A stretch of 64,000 nucleotides of DNA from Anaerocolumna cellulosilytica (GTDB lineage: Bacteria > Bacillota > Clostridia > Lachnospirales > Lachnospiraceae). Shown piece after piece: positions 25,557 to 34,943 of the stretch (position 1 is the stretch's first letter; every line of letters starts with the position of its first letter). The stretch is taken from positions 2,171,501-2,235,500 of the forward strand of contig NZ_AP023367.1 of NCBI RefSeq assembly GCF_014218335.1. Direction: 5' to 3'. The notes beneath the pieces were generated by a model, which saw only the letters and a program-made list of their open reading frames with translations, did no database searches and was not told where the DNA came from. Made by a program: the position numbers and the translations under genes.

Positions 25557-25585
25557 TTGCTTTCAATACTGTAATGTAGTATGAT
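25557..25585 (+). promoter_or_regulatory. Promoter of the uridine kinase gene
   Basis: TTGCTT (25557-25562), 17 bases, TATGAT (25580-25585). It leaves a leader of about 130 bases containing the inverted repeat AGGTAAT/ATTACCT near 25634; no known riboswitch recognised. Confidence 0.6.
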
Positions 25586-25719
25586 AGATAGAAAAGTGTA
25601 AAGTCCACGTAAAGTTAAAGGGACGGCAAGAGGTAATTAGGATGCATTATTACCTGTAAGGGACAAGCACTAAAAACATAAAATAAACGAATTTTAAGAA
25701 ATGCAATCTGGAGGAATAC

Positions 25720-26340
25720 ATGAAGAACATAGTGGTTATTGGGGTTTCCGGAGGTTCTGCATCTGGTAAAACGACCGTTGTCAATCGTTTGAAAGATATC
25801 TGCAAGGATAGGGTGGAATTAATCAGTCATGATTATTATTATAAACCCTTTCAGGAACTGTCACCGGAAGAACGGACAAAGATTAATTACGACCATCCCA
25901 GTGCCTTTGATACAGAATTGTTAATTAATGACTTAAAGAGATTAAAGCAGGGCGTTTCTATTGACAGGCCGGTATATTCCTATATCGAAAATACCCGTTT
26001 AGAGGAAACGGTAAGAGTTAATCCGGCAAAGGTCATTATAGTTGACGGTTTCATGATTTATGAGAATGAGGAACTTAGAAATCTTATGGACATTAAAGTC
26101 TTTGTGGATACCGATGCGGATGAAAGACTAATTCGCCGTATATTAAGAGATGTTAATGAACGGGGAAGAACTCTTACTTCTGTTATAGAACAGTACAGTT
26201 TAACAGTAAAGCCGATGCATGATCTTTTTGTAGAGCCATATAAGACTTATGCAGATATTATTATACCAAGAGGCGGTTTAAATGATATTGCCATTGATAT
26301 GCTGGCACACAGAATTGAAGCCATATCAAAGGAAGACTAA
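25720..26340 (+). CDS. udk: Uridine kinase
   Basis: A 206-aa P-loop kinase that phosphorylates uridine and cytidine to UMP and CMP with GTP/ATP (pyrimidine salvage, cytosol). Walker A is GVSGGSASGKTT (residues 8-19). The family motifs SHDYYYKPF, NYDHPSAFD, YSYIENTR (substrate binding), VIIVDGFMIYE (Walker B) and RRILRDVNERGRT (lid) follow in order. Length matches Udk (about 205-215). The ribosome site is GGAGG. Monocistronic, between the promoter at 25557 and the terminator at 26488. A phosphoribulokinase/uridine-kinase-like relative with another nucleoside specificity is the main alternative. Confidence 0.9.
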   Translation: MKNIVVIGVSGGSASGKTTVVNRLKDICKDRVELISHDYYYKPFQELSPEERTKINYDHPSAFDTELLINDLKRLKQGVSIDRPVYSYIENTRLEETVRVNPAKVIIVDGFMIYENEELRNLMDIKVFVDTDADERLIRRILRDVNERGRTLTSVIEQYSLTVKPMHDLFVEPYKTYADIIIPRGGLNDIAIDMLAHRIEAISKED

Positions 26341-26487
26341 GGTGTTGCTATCTATGTATTGCCGTATTGCCTGTTCTAAGTGCATGGTTTTGGGCATGTA
26401 ACACACTACGCAGGAAGCCATCCGTCTTCACGCAATGTGAACCCTCACCCCGGAATCAAACAGCTTTAGATATACTCCGGTTGAATG

Positions 26488-26538
26488 AAAACCTTCAGAC
26501 TGTTGCAGATATAATATGCAGCCGCTTGAAGGTTTTTT
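26488..26538 (+). terminator. Terminator downstream of udk
   Basis: AAAACCTTCA (26488-26497) pairs with TGAAGGTTTT (26527-26536), then TT. In the rest of 26341-26831 I see only the promoter at 26678. Confidence 0.75.
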
Positions 26539-26677
26539 GATTTCTCTCACTAAGTAAACCCTTACCAGAGAACAAGTAGTTTATACCTATACCTTAGTCA
26601 GTATATTACTAGTACTTTAACAGGGTAAATAATTAACAATTCATAACAGACAGTAGACCGCATACGTAGAACTTTCT

Positions 26678-26706
26678 TTGTAAAAAAATTATAAGTATGG
26701 TATAAT
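26678..26706 (+). promoter_or_regulatory. Promoter at the head of the J-TPR/Hsp70 gene array
   Basis: TTGTAA (26678-26683), 17 bases, TATAAT (26701-26706). The start codon follows at 26832. Confidence 0.65.
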
Positions 26707-26831
26707 ATAGGGATACATTTTACGCCATATTTTATATACCAATCTGTTAAAATTTGTGTAATAATAGAATGTGGATAACGAGAACTGAATTCAATATTGA
26801 ATGAATACTTAAGAAAAAATAGGGAGTAATT

Positions 26832-29800
26832 ATGGAATCTATATGGAAAATACTTGGCATTGAAGAGACGTTTGACTTAGATAATATAAAGAACGCCTAT
26901 AGGCAGAAATTAGTGAGTGTAAATCCGGAAGATGACCCGGAGGGCTTTAAGGCGCTGCGTTCTGCTTATGAAACGGCGTTACAGCAGGCAAAGAACACGG
27001 ATACCGAAAAACAGTCAGATACAGAGACTTTAACAGAATATGATATATGGATTAAAAAGATAGAAGAAATATACAGTAATTTTACAAAAAGAATTGATAC
27101 CGCCTGCTGGACGGAAGTTCTACAGGAGGATATCTGTATTAGCCTTGATACCAGCAGCGAAGCAAAGGAAAGGCTTCTTAGGTTTTTAATGGATAACTTC
27201 AGGCTGCCCTATAAAGTATGGAGGTGCCTGGAGGAATGTTTTCATATTACGGACGAAAAAGAGGAACTCTATGAGAAATTCCCGAGGGAATTTGTTGATT
27301 ATGTAATCAGGTCAGTAAGTAATGAAGAGTTTCTAAATTACACGCTGTTTGAGGGAGATGAGGACAGCGATTACGACGGATATATCAGCAGTTATTTTAA
27401 GATTAAGAATAGTGTGGATGAAGGGAATACAGAAAATTTTCAGGAACTTTATACAGAGTGTAAAGACTACTTTATTTATCATCCCTACCTGATGGTTGAG
27501 GAAGCAAGATATTATTCCAAACAGCAGGAGTATGAAAAGGCTTTAGAACTCTTAAAACAACTATACGAAAGTCATGCGGAGGATAATTATATTCTGTATT
27601 ACCTGTGTGACGCATATTTAAAAGTCGGCAGGGAGCAGGAGGCTTCCTGGCATTTTAACCTGTTACTGGAACGGGAACCAAATCACTATTCGGGAAAACT
27701 GGGAGTGGCGCAGTGTCATATTCTGAAGCAGGAATATGAGAAAGCAAAGGAAATGTATCTGGATATTCTGGAGGTCTATCACGGAGACAATTATGTGAAT
27801 GAAAAGTTGCTTGAAGTAAATGAATTTCTTATAGAAAAGTTCAGCAAGGATTACGAACAGGATAAAAATAACATGAAGGCCGGACTAGAATTAGGATGGT
27901 GCCTTTGTCAGAATGGGAAATACAAAGAAACCGTGGATTTACTTGATGCGATATGTCCTGACGAGGAGCATGAATTTGAATATAATAACTTAAAAGGCAG
28001 AAGTCTTTTGTATTGCGAACAGTATGAAAGGGCACTTAGTTATCTGCCAAAGTGGCTGGAAGGACTAGAAGCCATTGAACCTGATGACACGCCAGAAAAT
28101 AAGAAAAAGCGAAGAAGAATCGGTTACGCTTATTATGCAATTGGCTGTGCATATGCAGAGCTTCCAGGAGAAGATGAAGAACAAAATAGGGAAACTGCTT
28201 TGGAATATCTTGATAACGCCTGCCAAAAAGAAACGGATTCCTTCGAACGATTGGGATATAAAAATTATAAAGCAAATATTCTATTTCGTTTAGAACGCTA
28301 TGAGCAGTGTGTAGATGTCTGTGATGAAATCATTGAGGAATCCGCACATTACTACCCTGCCTTTGTAAGAAGACAGGAGGCATATTATCAATTAAAGAGA
28401 TATCAGGATGTAATTGATGATTATTACAGGGCAGTGGATATTTATGCCAAGGAAGCAAAGCCTTATGAACTGGCTGCAAAGACCTTTTTACAGTTTGACA
28501 AATATGAAGATGCCTTTAGAATCGTCGAGCGTGCTGAACAAGAGGAGGTTGTTTCTACTCGCCTACTCTATTATAAAGCAAGAATTTTAAGATTGATGAA
28601 TCGTGAAACTGCCGATATAGTAAAGGCATATGAACTGGCGGCAGAATTAAAAACGGAGGATAAAATACAGGAGTTAGAGCGAAAAGGAGATGCCTGGTAC
28701 GAGGGTGCTTTATGTAAAATAGAGTTGAATGAACTTGATAAAGCAATGGAAGAAATCCAGGAAGCTATCCTATTAGCTCCAAGTGAAGGTGATTACCTAT
28801 ACTGTAAAGCAAATATTTTATTTAATCAATGCAAGTATAAGGAAGCTAAAAATCTTTATGAAATACTAAAAGAGCGTTATCCCGATAGTGATACCTTACT
28901 TTTTAAACTGGGAAGGGTATATGATTTGCTGGAGCTTACAGCTACAGCACTGTCCTATTATTTGAAGGTATTAGAGCTATATCCGGAACACGGCAGTGTG
29001 AACCATTATATTGCTGCTGCTTATGAAGTATTAGGAAATCAGAAACACAAGAATAGCTATTATGAAAAAGCATTGCCTTACTATACGAAGCAGATAGAAG
29101 TATATCCAAATGACTACAATTACATAGAGCGGGGACTATTGTACGTTAAGCTGGAACGCTTTGAAGATGCAGTTGAGGATTATAAGCTTGCTATTGCATA
29201 TGATCCGGAAAGTCCATACCCATATAATAATATGGGTATAGCATATAAATACATGAAGAAGTTTAAAGAAGCAATAGAATGCTTTTTAAAAGCAGTTGAG
29301 CTTAGGGGGGATGATAAGAATATGCGTCCGTTCCTCAATTTAGCTTCTTGTTACTCTATCCTAAAAGAGTATGAGAATGCTGAAAAATACTATATAGAGA
29401 ATACAAGGGTGTTTTCAGAATTCAAAGATGCTTACAAAGAACTGGGTCTATTTTATCGCAGAATTAAAGAATTTGATAAGGCTATCAATTTTTATGAGAA
29501 AGAAAAGGCAAGATGGCAGGATGAAGATGAGGCAGATTACCTCGTCAGGCTTGCAGATACCTATTTAGAAAAAGGTGATATAAGAAAAGCGGAAGCTCTA
29601 TATAAGAAAGCGATTAAGACAAATCCGGAGTCAGAAGATGCTTTCAGCAGTTATGCTGAACTGTGTTTTTATTATAAACAAAAATACAGGAAAGCGCTCC
29701 GACTGTATAAAAAGGCTGTAGACATATGTAATGATGCCACTAGTTATGACCATTCGGATTACTTATATTATATGGGTAAGGCTTATTATTATATGGGTGA

Positions 29801-30170
29801 TAAGGATAAAGCAAAGGCTGTTATGACAGAGGTTATGGAGTATTACATACGTACTTATGGAAGCATATCGCAATACTTAAGCTCTAGTAGTTATAAACCC
29901 ATTAGAAATTATGTGATAGGTATCATCTATTATTACAGTGGAGAGATAGAAAAAGCCAGAGAGCATTTGGAAAAGGTAGACTCTAATATAATATGCAGAC
30001 AATGTAAATATTCGGTGTGCTATGAAGCACTTATCGGGAAAGGGCTTTTACTGGAGTATGAAAGAAAATATGCAGAGGCGGTAAGATATTATCAGGAGGC
30101 CAAAGACATTACCACGGATGCTTACTGTCATTTTCTGATAAACAGGCTAAAAAAAGCGAAAAGTATATAA
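26832..30170 (+). CDS. Large TPR protein with a degenerate N-terminal J-like domain
   Basis: A 1112-aa cytoplasmic protein. Residues 1-52 resemble a DnaJ domain (SIWKILGIEETFDLDNIKNAYRQKL, then NPEDDPEGFKALRSAYE). The Hsp70-stimulating HPD is replaced by N31-P32-E33; related J-TPR proteins usually read HPEDDPEGF. After a non-repeat region (about 55-190), most of the chain from about 225 to 1110 is made of some 20 TPR units (YEKALELLKQLYE, YDPESPYPYNNMGIAYKYMKKFKEAIECF, and others). It should be a protein-binding scaffold, probably a substrate or client adaptor for the Hsp70 encoded 212 bases downstream. The ribosome site is GGGAG at 5 bases. First gene of the array, with its own promoter at 26678. 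Confidence 0.88.
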   Translation: MESIWKILGIEETFDLDNIKNAYRQKLVSVNPEDDPEGFKALRSAYETALQQAKNTDTEKQSDTETLTEYDIWIKKIEEIYSNFTKRIDTACWTEVLQEDICISLDTSSEAKERLLRFLMDNFRLPYKVWRCLEECFHITDEKEELYEKFPREFVDYVIRSVSNEEFLNYTLFEGDEDSDYDGYISSYFKIKNSVDEGNTENFQELYTECKDYFIYHPYLMVEEARYYSKQQEYEKALELLKQLYESHAEDNYILYYLCDAYLKVGREQEASWHFNLLLEREPNHYSGKLGVAQCHILKQEYEKAKEMYLDILEVYHGDNYVNEKLLEVNEFLIEKFSKDYEQDKNNMKAGLELGWCLCQNGKYKETVDLLDAICPDEEHEFEYNNLKGRSLLYCEQYERALSYLPKWLEGLEAIEPDDTPENKKKRRRIGYAYYAIGCAYAELPGEDEEQNRETALEYLDNACQKETDSFERLGYKNYKANILFRLERYEQCVDVCDEIIEESAHYYPAFVRRQEAYYQLKRYQDVIDDYYRAVDIYAKEAKPYELAAKTFLQFDKYEDAFRIVERAEQEEVVSTRLLYYKARILRLMNRETADIVKAYELAAELKTEDKIQELERKGDAWYEGALCKIELNELDKAMEEIQEAILLAPSEGDYLYCKANILFNQCKYKEAKNLYEILKERYPDSDTLLFKLGRVYDLLELTATALSYYLKVLELYPEHGSVNHYIAAAYEVLGNQKHKNSYYEKALPYYTKQIEVYPNDYNYIERGLLYVKLERFEDAVEDYKLAIAYDPESPYPYNNMGIAYKYMKKFKEAIECFLKAVELRGDDKNMRPFLNLASCYSILKEYENAEKYYIENTRVFSEFKDAYKELGLFYRRIKEFDKAINFYEKEKARWQDEDEADYLVRLADTYLEKGDIRKAEALYKKAIKTNPESEDAFSSYAELCFYYKQKYRKALRLYKKAVDICNDATSYDHSDYLYYMGKAYYYMGDKDKAKAVMTEVMEYYIRTYGSISQYLSSSSYKPIRNYVIGIIYYYSGEIEKAREHLEKVDSNIICRQCKYSVCYEALIGKGLLLEYERKYAEAVRYYQEAKDITTDAYCHFLINRLKKAKSI

Positions 30171-30177
30171 ATAGCAA

Positions 30178-30236
30178 GTGTGAAAAGAAATTCTAAGCCA
30201 GCTCAGAATACAGACTAAGAATTCTTGAGTTTCACA
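30178..30236 (+). repeat. Imperfect hairpin with GTGTGAAA / TTTCACA ends
   Basis: GTGTGAAAA (30178-30186) faces TTTCACA (30230-30236), with further partly complementary sequence inside (AATTCTAAG against CTAAGAATT). No T tract follows. The same end motif recurs at 33229, 33285, 33303, 48011 and 48161. Confidence 0.5.
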
Positions 30237-30382
30237 TTGGATTAGCTATGCTGCGTGGCGGCATGTTTAGAGGTGTGTTGTTTGGCTGTAACCAGACAGT
30301 GCATTAGTATGAAAGTAATAAAGAAAGGAATGCAGCACATACGAAGGGATGTCAATGCGGACTGCGCTGCAAGGATATTGCT

Positions 30383-32089
30383 ATGATAATAGGTATTGAT
30401 TTGGGAACTACGAATAGTTTGGCTGCTTATTTCACGGAAGAAGGCCCTAAGATAATCCCGGGGCGTCTTAACAATCATCTGATACCTTCCGTAGTAAGTA
30501 TAGATGAAGATAATCATTTGTATATAGGTGAGACGGCAAAAGAAAGAGGCGTTATCTATCCGGAAAGTACCGCATCGGTTTTTAAAAGAAGTATGGGAAC
30601 AAATAAATTGTTTCAACTTGGCGGTAATGAATATTCCGCAGAGGATTTATCGTCGTTTATTTTAAAAGCGTTAAAAGAAAATGCAGAGGAGTACCTGGGA
30701 GAGACAGTAGAAGAAGCGGTAATAAGTGTGCCGGCTTATTTTAATGATTCACAAAGAAAAGCTACAAAGAAAGCTGGGGAACTGGCCGGCTTAAAAGTCG
30801 AAAGAATAATCAGTGAACCAACTGCGGCAGCGATCTCTTATGGGCTCTACCAGAAAAATTTGAATACAAAAATTCTCGTATTTGACCTCGGTGGTGGAAC
30901 CTTTGATGTATCCATCCTTGAATTATACCATAATATATTAGAGGTAAGAGCCGTTGCCGGTGACAATTTTCTGGGAGGGGAAGACTTTACACAGATATTA
31001 GTGGACATGTTTCTTAAAAAACATGGTCTGAATATAGCAGATATGGATAGCAAAACCCTCTCTCATATTAAAAAGCAGGCTGAACATTGTAAAAAGGGCT
31101 TTTCTGAGCAGAAAAGTTCTTTGTTGCAGTGTAATATTAAGAACGAGTTGCTGGAATGTGCCATCGACATCAATGAATATGAAAAAGAATGCGAAAAATT
31201 ATTAGAGAGAATCCGAAAGCCTATAAAGAGAAGTTTAGCAGATGCTAATTTTAAGTTGTCTGAAATTGATGAAATCGTATTAGTCGGAGGGGCGACCAAG
31301 CTGCCTATTATACGTCGTTTCGTAGGAAAACTTTTTGGCAGGGTTCCGGATACCAGCATAAATCCTGATGAAGCCGTAGCGCTTGGAGCAGCAATTCAAG
31401 GTGCTATGAAAGAAAGAAAGGATGCAATCAAAGAAGTAATTCTGACAGATGTATGCCCGTTTACATTAGGCACGGAGATAGTAGTGGAAAGAGAGAATCA
31501 GAGGATGGAAGCAGGACATTTTTGTCCAATTATTGAAAGGAATACCGTAATTCCTGCCAGCCGTACCGAACGTCTTTACACAGTATATGAAAACCAGAAC
31601 AAAATCCGTATTAATGTTTTACAGGGAGAGAGCCGCTTCGCAATGAATAATTTATCTTTGGGAGAGCTGTTGATAGAGGTGCCAAAGGGGCCGGCCGGTA
31701 AAGAAGCAGTTGATGTAACTTATACTTATGACATTAATTCATTGCTGGAGGTTGAGGTTACAACCGTGTCTACCGGTGAAAAGGTGCGTCAGATAATAAA
31801 AAATAAGAATAACCACATGACCGATGAACAAATCGAAGAAAGAATGAAAGAGCTTAGCTATTTAAAGATTCCGCCAAGAGAACAGGAGGAGAATAAGCTA
31901 TTATTATTCCGAAGTGAGCGTATGTACGAAGAAAGTGTGGGGGATACCAGAAGAAGGATTGAGCATCACGTTCATCAATTTGAAAATGCCCTTCAAAAGC
32001 AAGATCCCAATATTATTAAAGCGGCAAGGGCTGCCTTTAAAGAAGCACTAGATGCCATAGAGGAAGACCAGCGTCTGGGTTTTGATTAG
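30383..32089 (+). CDS. Hsp70-family chaperone (HscC-like)
   Basis: 568 aa, nearer in size to E. coli HscC (about 556) than to DnaK (about 638). The nucleotide-binding domain has all phosphate loops: GIDLGTTNS (3-11), [44 protein letters not shown] and [13 protein letters not shown]. The substrate-binding beta domain follows ([41 protein letters not shown]-like strands). The helical lid is short and there is no DnaK-type EEVD-like tail. It should be an ATP-driven chaperone specialised for a few clients rather than the housekeeping DnaK. The adjacent TPR/J-like protein is its likely partner, though that J-domain lacks HPD. The ribosome site is AAGGA at 7 bases. Confidence 0.92.
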   Translation: MIIGIDLGTTNSLAAYFTEEGPKIIPGRLNNHLIPSVVSIDEDNHLYIGETAKERGVIYPESTASVFKRSMGTNKLFQLGGNEYSAEDLSSFILKALKENAEEYLGETVEEAVISVPAYFNDSQRKATKKAGELAGLKVERIISEPTAAAISYGLYQKNLNTKILVFDLGGGTFDVSILELYHNILEVRAVAGDNFLGGEDFTQILVDMFLKKHGLNIADMDSKTLSHIKKQAEHCKKGFSEQKSSLLQCNIKNELLECAIDINEYEKECEKLLERIRKPIKRSLADANFKLSEIDEIVLVGGATKLPIIRRFVGKLFGRVPDTSINPDEAVALGAAIQGAMKERKDAIKEVILTDVCPFTLGTEIVVERENQRMEAGHFCPIIERNTVIPASRTERLYTVYENQNKIRINVLQGESRFAMNNLSLGELLIEVPKGPAGKEAVDVTYTYDINSLLEVEVTTVSTGEKVRQIIKNKNNHMTDEQIEERMKELSYLKIPPREQEENKLLLFRSERMYEESVGDTRRRIEHHVHQFENALQKQDPNIIKAARAAFKEALDAIEEDQRLGFD

Positions 32090-32156
32090 GTAGAGACAAT
32101 TAAGGAACAATTAACTGAAATAATTGAATTAGTCAAAATAACTAAAAAGAATTCCA

Positions 32157-33233
32157 ATGCGGTACAAGTTACCCTTATGTTGGTCTTCCGAATCAGAAAA
32201 AAAGTTTCTCAATTACCGAAAGAAAGAAGGAGCAGCTTTGGACCAGGAATCAGTGACACTTGAATTACATATACAATATCTTAGGGAAAAAGATTTCATC
32301 ACCCTCCTTGCCTGCAAAGGTTACGGTACAAAGGTAGTTATACCCTCAAGTATAAAAGGTTGTCCTATCAAAAGAATTGGCCCGTATGCATTTTCAGACC
32401 AGGAGAGAAGCCTATCCCTGGTGTCTAAGCAAGAGGATATAAAATGTGTGATAATAGAAGGGATTAAGGTACCCGGCGGCAAAGAAGATTACATCTGCGG
32501 CAGCCGCCTAGAGGAAATAACACTCCCGTCTTCTATTGAAGTAATTGACCGTTATGCCTTTTATAACTGTAAGGAACTGCTGCGGATTAATCTTCCGGGA
32601 GGAAGAATCCGGATTGAAAATGGGGCTTTTATGAATTGTGATACGCTTAGAGAAGTATATGTAAAAGCCCTGCCGGAAGAAGCCTCCGGAGTGAGAGGTA
32701 TTCTGACGGAACGAAACAGTGAGCTATATATTACCTTTAAAGAGGAAGGAGTAACCGGAAGGTTTCTTTTCCCGGAATTTTATGAAGATGCGATTGAAAA
32801 TACACCGGCACGAATTTTTAAATATATGATATACGGTGCCGGTTACCGCTATCGGCAGTGTTTTGAAGAGGAGAGACTGGATATAGCCGGTTATGACGCT
32901 GTATTTTCTTCAGCAGAAATACAGACATTGCATGAGACTGCATTGGATATTGCATTTTTACGACTTACTTATCCCTATCGGTTAAAGGATGTTATGAAAC
33001 AGCAATACATAGAATTCATTGAATGTCACATGGATATGGCTCTAAGACGCACGATTGCCAGAGAAAACACCAAAGAACTTATGTTCTTAACAACGCTTGG
33101 CTTAATAACAGAAGGTCAGTATAAGGAGGCACAGGAGCTGGCAGTAAGTACAGGAAAAAAGGAATGTGCAGGTATTCTGTTAAAGGAACGACTGTTTTAT
33201 TTTCCACCAACTGAAAAGGAATATGAGTTGTGA
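32157..33233 (+). CDS. BspA-type leucine-rich repeat protein, cytoplasmic
   Basis: 358 aa without signal peptide. The middle (about 55-180) holds LRR_5-type repeats: VVIPSSIKGCPIKRIGPYAF, LEEITLPSSIEVIDRYAFYNC and LLRINLPGGRIRIENGAFMNC. The C-terminal part (about 210-355) is helical with an ankyrin-like ring (DMALRRTIARENTKELMFLTTLGLITEGQYKEAQELA in segments). LRR_5 proteins are mostly surface proteins, so an intracellular version inside a chaperone/ATPase array is notable. It would suit substrate or partner recognition. The ribosome site is weak, suggesting coupling to the Hsp70 gene 67 bases upstream. Function unknown. Confidence 0.8.
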   Translation: MRYKLPLCWSSESEKKFLNYRKKEGAALDQESVTLELHIQYLREKDFITLLACKGYGTKVVIPSSIKGCPIKRIGPYAFSDQERSLSLVSKQEDIKCVIIEGIKVPGGKEDYICGSRLEEITLPSSIEVIDRYAFYNCKELLRINLPGGRIRIENGAFMNCDTLREVYVKALPEEASGVRGILTERNSELYITFKEEGVTGRFLFPEFYEDAIENTPARIFKYMIYGAGYRYRQCFEEERLDIAGYDAVFSSAEIQTLHETALDIAFLRLTYPYRLKDVMKQQYIEFIECHMDMALRRTIARENTKELMFLTTLGLITEGQYKEAQELAVSTGKKECAGILLKERLFYFPPTEKEYEL

Positions 33234-33240
33234 AATAATA

Positions 33241-33365
33241 GGCAGTACCCTATCAGTAAACAGATATGGTATGCAATGGGAGCAGTGTGAAATAAAAGGC
33301 AAATTTCACACCCTGATTTAAAGGCAGTACCCTATCAGTAAACTGATATGGTATGCAATGGGAGC
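33241..33365 (+). repeat. 43-bp direct repeat (two copies) with a hairpin between
   Basis: Copies at 33241-33283 and 33323-33365 differ at one base (CAG/CTG). They start GGCAGTACCCTATCAG and end GCAATGGGAGC. Between them GTGTGAAAT (33285-33293) pairs perfectly with ATTTCACAC (33303-33311). The second copy supplies the ribosome site (GGGAG) of the gene at 33370. Confidence 0.85.
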
Positions 33366-33369
33366 TGGT

Positions 33370-34704
33370 ATGAATGACAATAAACATATACAATTAAATA
33401 AAATAAGTGAGGCAATTTTAATTGAGTCCAGAACGGAATTGAGTTTATACATGCGTTATCTAAATCTTCCCCTTAGCAGTTTGAATTATGAAAATAAAAG
33501 CGGCACAAAGCTTATGGGCACTGACGGACTAAGGCTGTATTATAACCCGGAAGTGCTCATTTCTTGTTTTCAAGCAAATCCAGTTCTGGTGAACCGGATG
33601 TATCTTCATACAGTACTACACTGTATCTTCCGCCATCTGTTCAAACCCCATAGAGAACACAAAGAAATCTGGGATTTAGCATGTGATATCGCCATGGAGT
33701 ACATCATTGATGGTTTGAATTATCGCACGGTAAGGTATCCGTCTTCCAGATTCCGGCTAGTATTTTATGAAAACTTAAAAAACAAATTTAAGGTACCCAC
33801 AGCAGAAAAAATTTATGGATTACTATTAGATCTTGAAATGGCTCCCTTGGAACAAGAACAGTTAGAAGCAGAATTTCGAAGGGATGACCATTCCATGTGG
33901 CCGAATTCAGATAATACAAAAAAACATCAGATGGAGCAATTGGAGCGGAAGTGGAAGGACATCAGTGAGAAGATGCAGACCCAGATGGAGACGTTTGCCA
34001 GAGAAGAGGCAGAAAATGCCCAAACTTTAAGCGAAGAAATCAGGGTTGAAAATCGAAAAAGGTATGATTACCGAAGTTTTCTGAAAAAATTTGCAGTTGT
34101 CCGGGAAGAGCCGGTACTGGATATCGATTCTTATGATACCGTTCTATATACCTATGGACTTAGTCTTTACGGCAATATGCCTCTAATTGAGCCTCAGGAG
34201 ACAAAAGAGACGAAGAAAATAGAAGAAATGGTTATTGCAATCGATACTTCTCTGTCCTGTTCCGGCGAACTGGTTAAGGGATTCTTAGAACAGACCTATA
34301 CAATATTAAAAGAAACAGAAAGCTATTTTCGAACGCTTAATATACATATTGTACAATGTGATGATAGAATTCAAAGTGACAAAAAAATTTCCTCACAGGA
34401 AGAGTTAAAAGAATACATGGATAACTTTGAGTTAATCGGCAACGGTGGTACGGATTTTCGCCCGGTATTTGCTTATGTAAATGAATTGATGCAAAATAAG
34501 GCTGTCAAAAATCTAAGAGGACTTATCTACTTTACCGATGGACAGGGTATTTTTCCAACAGCAAGGCCTGCTTTTGATACGGCGTTTGTTTTTTTGCGGG
34601 AAGCTTATGAAGAGGCAATTGTGCCTTCCTGGGCAATAAAACTGATTATTGAGGAAGAAGATATTTTGCCGCAGAAAAACTGTGAAGATGGGGGAATAGG
34701 TTAA
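33370..34704 (+). CDS. VWA-domain protein with metallopeptidase-like N-terminus (DUF2201-like)
   Basis: A 444-aa cytoplasmic protein. The N-terminal domain (about 1-110) has the layout of putative zinc peptidases of the DUF2201/VWA-like family. However, the motif reads H80-T-V-L-H84-xxx-H88, so the catalytic Glu of HExxH is Thr and proteolysis is doubtful. A charged helical linker follows. The C-terminal VWA domain (about 285-440) has a complete MIDAS: D292-T-S-L-S296, T361 in GNGGTDFRP and D390 in IYFTDGQG. Such proteins act with the MoxR-type ATPase encoded next to them. The start is ATG 33370, 6 bases after GGGAG, rather than the in-frame ATG at 33358. Confidence 0.86.
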   Translation: MNDNKHIQLNKISEAILIESRTELSLYMRYLNLPLSSLNYENKSGTKLMGTDGLRLYYNPEVLISCFQANPVLVNRMYLHTVLHCIFRHLFKPHREHKEIWDLACDIAMEYIIDGLNYRTVRYPSSRFRLVFYENLKNKFKVPTAEKIYGLLLDLEMAPLEQEQLEAEFRRDDHSMWPNSDNTKKHQMEQLERKWKDISEKMQTQMETFAREEAENAQTLSEEIRVENRKRYDYRSFLKKFAVVREEPVLDIDSYDTVLYTYGLSLYGNMPLIEPQETKETKKIEEMVIAIDTSLSCSGELVKGFLEQTYTILKETESYFRTLNIHIVQCDDRIQSDKKISSQEELKEYMDNFELIGNGGTDFRPVFAYVNELMQNKAVKNLRGLIYFTDGQGIFPTARPAFDTAFVFLREAYEEAIVPSWAIKLIIEEEDILPQKNCEDGGIG

Positions 34705-34928
34705 GAAACGTAAAACATTTTTTTAGCATCTTGATTTTTATGTGTGTAAGTGCAGATAACACTAGAGCATACAGATGGGAGTTATGTTGAAAAAACGAAA
34801 AACATTTTTTCAACATATTGATTTGTATGTACGCTGGGCGCACAGATGGAGTTTAGGTTGAAAAAAGAACATTTTCAACCTTTCTATTTAGGCCTGTTCA
34901 ATTTTTGAATAGGTCGTCAAAAATTGAA
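34703..34928 (+). repeat. Array of related hairpin units between the VWA and MoxR genes
   Basis: Three perfect hairpins lie in a row: ATGTTGAAAAAA with TTTTTTCAACAT (34784-34816), AGGTTGAAAA with TTTTCAACCT (34855-34881) and TTCAATTTTTGA with TCAAAAATTGAA (34897-34928). A degenerate copy of the first unit is at 34703-34735. Units 1 and 2 also share downstream text (TTGATTT.TATGT, CAGATGG.AGTT), so this is a tandem degenerate repeat of about 75-80 bases. None has a clean terminator tail. Confidence 0.8.
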
Positions 34929-34943
34929 AGGCATAGGTGTAAT

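Noticed and set aside
25586-25719. Riboswitch in the udk leader
   Set aside because: Only a short inverted repeat; no conserved core of any riboswitch class I know, and no terminator before the start codon.
33241-33365. CRISPR array
   Set aside because: Only two repeats with a single interval, no further spacers, no cas genes; it is a leader duplication.
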